NCBI GenBank assembly: GCA_023447635.1
Contig: JAEXNA010000038.1
Location: 1-25,067 of the forward strand
DNA: 25,067 nucleotides
Direction: 5' to 3'
From: Vulcanimicrobiota bacterium
Lineage (GTDB): Bacteria > Vulcanimicrobiota > Xenobia > Xenobiales > JADMJV01
The notes under the pieces: generated by a model
What the model was told of the DNA's origin: nothing
What the model saw: the letters and a program-made list of their open reading frames with translations, nothing else
Databases searched by the model: none
Part shown: in pieces, positions 22,116 through 25,067 of the stretch
Position numbering within the stretch: position 1 is the stretch's first letter
Layout of the letters: every line of letters begins with the position of its first letter
Position numbers and translations under genes: made by a program

Positions 22116-22793
22116 TTAGGCAAGAACGTTCAGCGAGTTTTCCTGGGCGTTGCTGTCGTAGAGGGTACGTCCGCGACGGCCGACCACGGTCAGGTCTTCG
22201 ATGCTGTTGACGGTGACGACCGAGCCGCCGTTGCCGCGCTGGTAGATAACCTGGCCCTGGCTGTCCATCACGGTCACGTTCTTGCCCGCGCGGATGGTGG
22301 CCGAGTCGTTGCCTTCGCCGCCGTCGAGGTAGGCCTGGTTCTTGCCGCGTACCACGCCCAGATCGAAGCGATCGTCGCCGGCGCCGCCGCTGGCAAAGGT
22401 GCGGTCGTTGCCGCGTCCGCCGCGCTGGAAGATGGTGTCGTTGCCGTCTCCACCGAAGGCAGCCTGGGTGTCATGGCCGCGTCCACCGCGCTGGCCCACG
22501 AAGTCGTTGCCGAACCCACCGAAGGCGCCCTGAATGTCGTTACCCCAGAAGCCGCGCTGGTAGACCGTGTCGTTACCAAAGCCGCCGAACCCGGCCTGGA
22601 AGTCGCTACCGAAGATGCCGAAGTTCACGCTGTTCATGTCGACCGGCGACATCGGACAGCCGCCGACCGACGGAGGCGTGTTGGCGAAGCCGCCGCCAAC
22701 GATGGGCAATTGGTTGCTGGGGCCGCCGCAGCGGGGAGGGGTGTTGGTGAAAGGGCCGTTGTAGCGAGGAAGAGCGTTGGTGAAGTTCAGCAT
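22116..22793 (-). CDS. RTX-like glycine-rich calcium-binding repeat protein
   Basis: This 225-residue protein has no N-terminal signal peptide. Residues about 68-145 contain glycine/aspartate repeats of the RTX type: FGGFGNDTVYQ, RGFWGNDIQGA, FGGFGNDFVGQ, RGGRGHDTQAA, FGGDGNDTIFQ, RGGRGNDRTFAS and GGAGDDRFDLG. Units are 11 residues, not the usual nine, and two types alternate, making a 22-residue super-repeat. These repeats usually bind calcium after secretion by a type I system, and no such transporter is in the window. The N-terminus is rich in Asn, Pro and Gly and has two cysteines. The ATG at 22793 has AGGAG eight bases upstream. A surface or matrix role is inferred from the family. Confidence 0.8.
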   Translation of the reverse strand: MLNFTNALPRYNGPFTNTPPRCGGPSNQLPIVGGGFANTPPSVGGCPMSPVDMNSVNFGIFGSDFQAGFGGFGNDTVYQRGFWGNDIQGAFGGFGNDFVGQRGGRGHDTQAAFGGDGNDTIFQRGGRGNDRTFASGGAGDDRFDLGVVRGKNQAYLDGGEGNDSATIRAGKNVTVMDSQGQVIYQRGNGGSVVTVNSIEDLTVVGRRGRTLYDSNAQENSLNVLA

Positions 22794-23045
22794 TGTGGTG
22801 TCTCCTGTTTTCTCGTGATGTCTTGACCACACTATGCCCGACCGATCACCTCACCACGATAAAATGCCCACGAGCAAATATGAACTTTCTGTGAACATCA
22901 CTTTAGACCCATTCCACATCTGTTCCACCTGCCTCCGCGATTCACGGGTTGCGGTCGTGAACATGTACAGCGTGAGGCGCATTCTAGGTTGAGCCGACCC
23001 GGGAGTGGAGAGGGCGAGCGGTCGCGGACTTGCGAAAGGAGACCC
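22794..23045. promoter_or_regulatory. Divergent control region, no clear promoter found
   Basis: This 252-base gap must hold promoters for the genes starting at 22793 (minus) and 23046 (plus). It has two GTGAACAT copies (22891-22898, 22957-22964), the first within GTGA-aca-TCAC, and an inverted repeat TTCACG-N9-CGTGAA (22941-22961). I see no convincing -35/-10 pair. Confidence 0.3.
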
Positions 23046-23387
23046 ATGACGAGATTTGCTACCTTCGAGGACTTCGAGTTGACCGACTTCTTCGAGTGTC
23101 TCCCACTGGAAAAAGGGGACGACGAGGAGGACTTTGGCGACTGTACCTACCTGGTGGAACATGGAGAGGTCGCGCTAGAGTTCTCCGCAGACATCAGTTC
23201 GCAGAAAGTTTCGGTTCTTCTGAGACTCGGTGAGCGCGAGCTCCTGAACCTCCATTTTCCGCTCGTGTCTCATCTGTTCTACCGTCGAGGCGATTCGAGA
23301 AGCTTGAGAATGCTTAGCGCAAATGACGCCGTTGTCACTATCATGTTGCCGGAAATCCGAGTCTTGGTGAGGGAACTGGCTGAGTAG
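23046..23387 (+). CDS. Small acidic hypothetical protein
   Basis: I do not recognise this 113-residue protein. The N-terminal half is strongly acidic (ECLPLEKGDDEEDFGDC), then come alternating hydrophobic strands (VALEFSADI, KVSVLLRLG, LLNLHFPLV) that suggest a small beta-rich domain, and a terminal helix (IRVLVRELAE). No signal peptide or membrane segment is present. The ATG at 23046 has GAAAGGAGA five to ten bases upstream, a good ribosome binding site. Its stop codon lies inside the degraded first copy of repeat array B, so the last codons and the repeat meet. It is divergent from the RTX-like gene and may share its control region. The function is unknown. Confidence 0.65.
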   Translation: MTRFATFEDFELTDFFECLPLEKGDDEEDFGDCTYLVEHGEVALEFSADISSQKVSVLLRLGERELLNLHFPLVSHLFYRRGDSRSLRMLSANDAVVTIMLPEIRVLVRELAE

Positions 23388-23700
23388 CCCGATTCGACGC
23401 CTCACTCGGCGCGTCTAGCTCAACAAACGGCGAGCTAGAGCCCGCCGTTTCGTGAGCTAGCCCGAATCGATGTTTCGTCCGCTGGTCTAGCTCAGCTTTC
23501 GGCGAGCTAGAGCCCGCCGTTTCGTGAGCTAGCCCGGGTCGATGCTTTGCCCGTCGGGTCTAGCTCAGCTTTTGGCGAGCTAGAGCCCGCCGTTTCGTGA
23601 GCTAGCCCGGGTCGATACTTTGTCCGCTGGTCTAGCTCAGCTTTCGGCGAGCTAGAGCCCACCGTTTCTTGAGCTAGCCCAGGTCAGCGCTCCGTCCAGC
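23381..23700 (+). repeat. Tandem repeat array B, 72-73-bp units
   Basis: Units begin with GTCTAGCTC at 23413, 23485, 23558 and 23630 (periods 72, 73, 72); a degraded partial unit (23381-23412) overlaps the stop of the gene at 23046. The 47-base core is TAGCTC, GGCGAGCTAG, GCCCGCCG, TTTCGTGAGCTA in order, followed by a 25-26-base spacer starting GCCCGGGTCGAT that differs from that of array A. It fills most of a 411-base gap between convergent genes and ends before the terminator at 23717. Confidence 0.93.
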
Positions 23701-23716
23701 ACCCGAGTGCCCCTCG

Positions 23717-23760
23717 GAAAAAAGAATCGAGGACAGCGCGGGGGGATGCGCCGTCCTCGA
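23717..23760 (-). terminator. Rho-independent terminator of the excisionase-like gene
   Basis: TCGAGGAC (23727-23734) pairs with GTCCTCGA (23753-23760), with inner GCGC pairing; read on the minus strand the hairpin is followed by ATTCTTTTTT. It lies 38 bases after the stop at 23799. Confidence 0.85.
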
Positions 23761-23798
23761 AGGTTGGGATTTTGACGTCGGGGAGGAGAGCAGTGACG

Positions 23799-24044
23799 CT
23801 ACAGGGCGTCGACTTCCTCGTTCGAGCCGCCGAGATGGGCGGTTTTGCTGATCTCGGTCGAGGTGTAGTAGTCCACCTGGGCCACGTGCACCATCGACTC
23901 GCCGCCTTCGGTGACGGCGGGCAGGGTGTTGTTCTGAATCAAGTCCTCGACCTCTTGGGGCTCGATACTCATCCGTTCGGCGACCTCGTCGACCGTCAGG
24001 AGCGAGCCGGGGCTGAAATCTAACTGTCTGTTATCCAAAGGCAT
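23799..24044 (-). CDS. Small helix-turn-helix protein, excisionase/MerR-like
   Basis: This 81-residue protein has a winged-helix-like DNA-binding pattern of the excisionase family: LLTVDEVAERMSIEPQEVEDLI, with the second helix as the recognition helix, then NNTLPAVTEGGESMVHVAQVDYY as the wing and following strand (shown as NNTLPAVTEGG and MVHVAQVDYY). The C-terminus is short and acidic. No integrase or phage gene is nearby, so excision of a prophage is unsupported and a small regulator is equally likely. The ATG at 24044 has GGAG about eight bases upstream. It has its own terminator and lies between repeat array B and folD. Its target is unknown. Confidence 0.72.
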   Translation of the reverse strand: MPLDNRQLDFSPGSLLTVDEVAERMSIEPQEVEDLIQNNTLPAVTEGGESMVHVAQVDYYTSTEISKTAHLGGSNEEVDAL

Positions 24045-24176
24045 GGGTATATCTCCTCGATGGAAAGTCTCTTCTCTCCAACTCTAGCCCGAATCCCAAA
24101 AGAGCCAACACCATCCCCAGGCTAGCCGGGGGGTATCCACCAGGGTTTTGCCGCGTGACCGAGCAACTCCAACCGC

Positions 24177-25064
24177 ATGGCTAAGATTATCGACGGCACC
24201 AGGATTGGCAAAGAGTTGCGGGAGGAGGTCGCTCGTGGTGCGGCCGCGCTAAAAGCAGAAACCGGACAAGCCCCGGGGCTAGCTACGGTGCTGGTCGGCG
24301 ACGATCCGGCGAGTCGCGCCTACGTTGGTATGAAGCATAAAGCATGTGACGAGGCGGGCTTCCACTCTGTCGGCGTAGTGCTCCCCCAGGACGCCACCCA
24401 GCAGCAGGTCGAGGCCGAGGTCGAACGTCTGGCCCAGGATCCGAGTGTGCACGGGATTCTGGTCCAGCTTCCCCTCCCCAGGCATCTGGACAGCGAAGCT
24501 GTCCTCTCCAAAGTGCCGATCTCCAAGGATGTCGACGGCTTCCACCCGATCAATGCCGGACTGCTGGCCCGTCGCGGTTCCGTGCCCCATTTCGTGCCTT
24601 GCACCCCCTGGGGCTGTATCCACCTGTTAGAGAAGTCAGGGATCCCGATCGCGGGACAGCGCGCCGTGATCCTGGGGCGCAGCAATCTGGTCGGCCTGCC
24701 TATGGCGCTGCTCTTGCAAGAGCGCGACGCTACGATCACCCTGGTGCATTCTCGCACCCGCGATGCCGATGCGCTGATGCGCGAAGCGGACGTCCTGATC
24801 GCCGCCATCGGAGTGCCAGAGATGGTCAAGGCCGACATGGTCAAACCGGGAGCCGCCGTGATCGACGTCGGCATCAACAAGAAGGACGACTCCAGCGCCC
24901 CGCGCGGCTATCGCCTTGTTGGCGATGTGGACTTCGAGAGCGTCAAAGACGTCGCTGGCTGGCTCACGCCCGTGCCAGGTGGAGTCGGCCCGATGACCAT
25001 CGCCGTGCTGTTGGAGAACACCCTGAAGGCCGCCCGCGCTCTGATCTCCGTCGCCACCGTCTAG
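24177..25064 (+). CDS. folD: Bifunctional methylenetetrahydrofolate dehydrogenase/methenyltetrahydrofolate cyclohydrolase (FolD)
   Basis: This 295-residue enzyme interconverts 5,10-methylene-, 5,10-methenyl- and 10-formyltetrahydrofolate, supplying one-carbon units for purines and formyl-methionine. Catalytic Y49-x3-K53 lies in SRAYVGMKHKACDEAGF; other family signatures are KDVDGFHPINAGLL, GRSNLVGLPMALLL for NADP binding and the closing PGGVGPMTIAVLLENT. Length matches the family, and the stop lies three bases before the window's end, so the gene is complete. The ATG at 24177 has no ribosome binding site and no obvious -10 placed for a leaderless start; the 132-base gap upstream shows no clear promoter. 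Confidence 0.97.
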   Translation: MAKIIDGTRIGKELREEVARGAAALKAETGQAPGLATVLVGDDPASRAYVGMKHKACDEAGFHSVGVVLPQDATQQQVEAEVERLAQDPSVHGILVQLPLPRHLDSEAVLSKVPISKDVDGFHPINAGLLARRGSVPHFVPCTPWGCIHLLEKSGIPIAGQRAVILGRSNLVGLPMALLLQERDATITLVHSRTRDADALMREADVLIAAIGVPEMVKADMVKPGAAVIDVGINKKDDSSAPRGYRLVGDVDFESVKDVAGWLTPVPGGVGPMTIAVLLENTLKAARALISVATV

Positions 25065-25067
25065 AAC

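Noticed and set aside
21301..23700. CRISPR array
   Set aside because: Repeats are 72-73 bp in period with spacers that resemble each other within an array, and no cas gene is present.
21301..23700. Integron attC sites
   Set aside because: The RYYYAAC/GTTRRRY core sites are lacking and no integrase gene is present.
21301..23700. Type III toxin-antitoxin RNA repeats
   Set aside because: Known antitoxin repeats are shorter (about 35-45 bases), and no ToxN-like ribonuclease follows either array; not excluded by experiment.
23799..24044. Evidence for a prophage or integrative element
   Set aside because: A lone excisionase-like HTH gene without integrase, attachment repeats or phage genes is not enough.

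Overview
The window is a GC-rich chromosomal segment (roughly 60-65% G+C by eye) that is densely coded on both strands, with AGGAG-type ribosome binding sites on many genes and several genes that seem to lack one. The adjacent cofG and cofH genes point to an F420-producing bacterium. Gene content (RTX-like protein, EF-hand/calpain-like protein, DUF4127, HyuA-type enzyme) would fit an uncultured Terrabacteria-type lineage such as Armatimonadota, Eremiobacterota/Vulcanimicrobiota or Chloroflexota, but nothing here fixes the phylum. There are no rRNA or tRNA genes, no CRISPR array and no recognisable insertion sequence.

Layout. 56-2462: cofG and cofH, the two radical-SAM halves of FO synthase. 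2477-3417 (minus): an unknown gene overlapping a FluC/CrcB fluoride channel gene by ATGA. 3473-5412: a small helical-repeat protein, then a class A FAD monooxygenase. 5443-6897 (minus): a TPR plus TolB-N-like protein, divergent from 6989-8104, an EF-hand plus calpain-like cysteine protease ending in a strong terminator. 8188-9412 (minus): a secreted repeat protein and a small phasin-like coiled-coil protein. 9631-13662: a tight operon of transporter, hydantoinase/oxoprolinase (HyuA-like, without HyuB) and a small HExxH protein. 13701-14761: a promoter, a 15-codon leader ORF, nested hairpins and a broken rsgA ending in a terminator. 14762-15959 (minus): a CPHC thioredoxin-like gene and allE (ureidoglycine aminohydrolase). 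16076-17746: an exported DUF4127 protein. 17755-20266 (minus): a sodium:solute symporter and trxB. 20450-21181: a protein resembling thymidylate kinase with its P-loop lost. 21301-23700: two arrays of 72-73-bp palindromic tandem repeats that bracket a coiled-coil gene, an RTX-like gene and a small acidic-protein gene. 23799-25064: a small excisionase-like HTH gene (minus) and folD (plus).

Functional links. The HyuA operon and allE suggest use of cyclic ureides or purine-derived nitrogen, although the rest of an allantoin pathway is absent. The thioredoxin-like protein and TrxB could form a redox pair, and FolD feeds one-carbon metabolism. The signals least explained by known gene families are the twin repeat arrays, the leader/hairpin region in front of the damaged rsgA, and a symmetric, possibly leaderless divergent promoter at 15960-15976. 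All of this was read by eye; no alignment or folding software was run.
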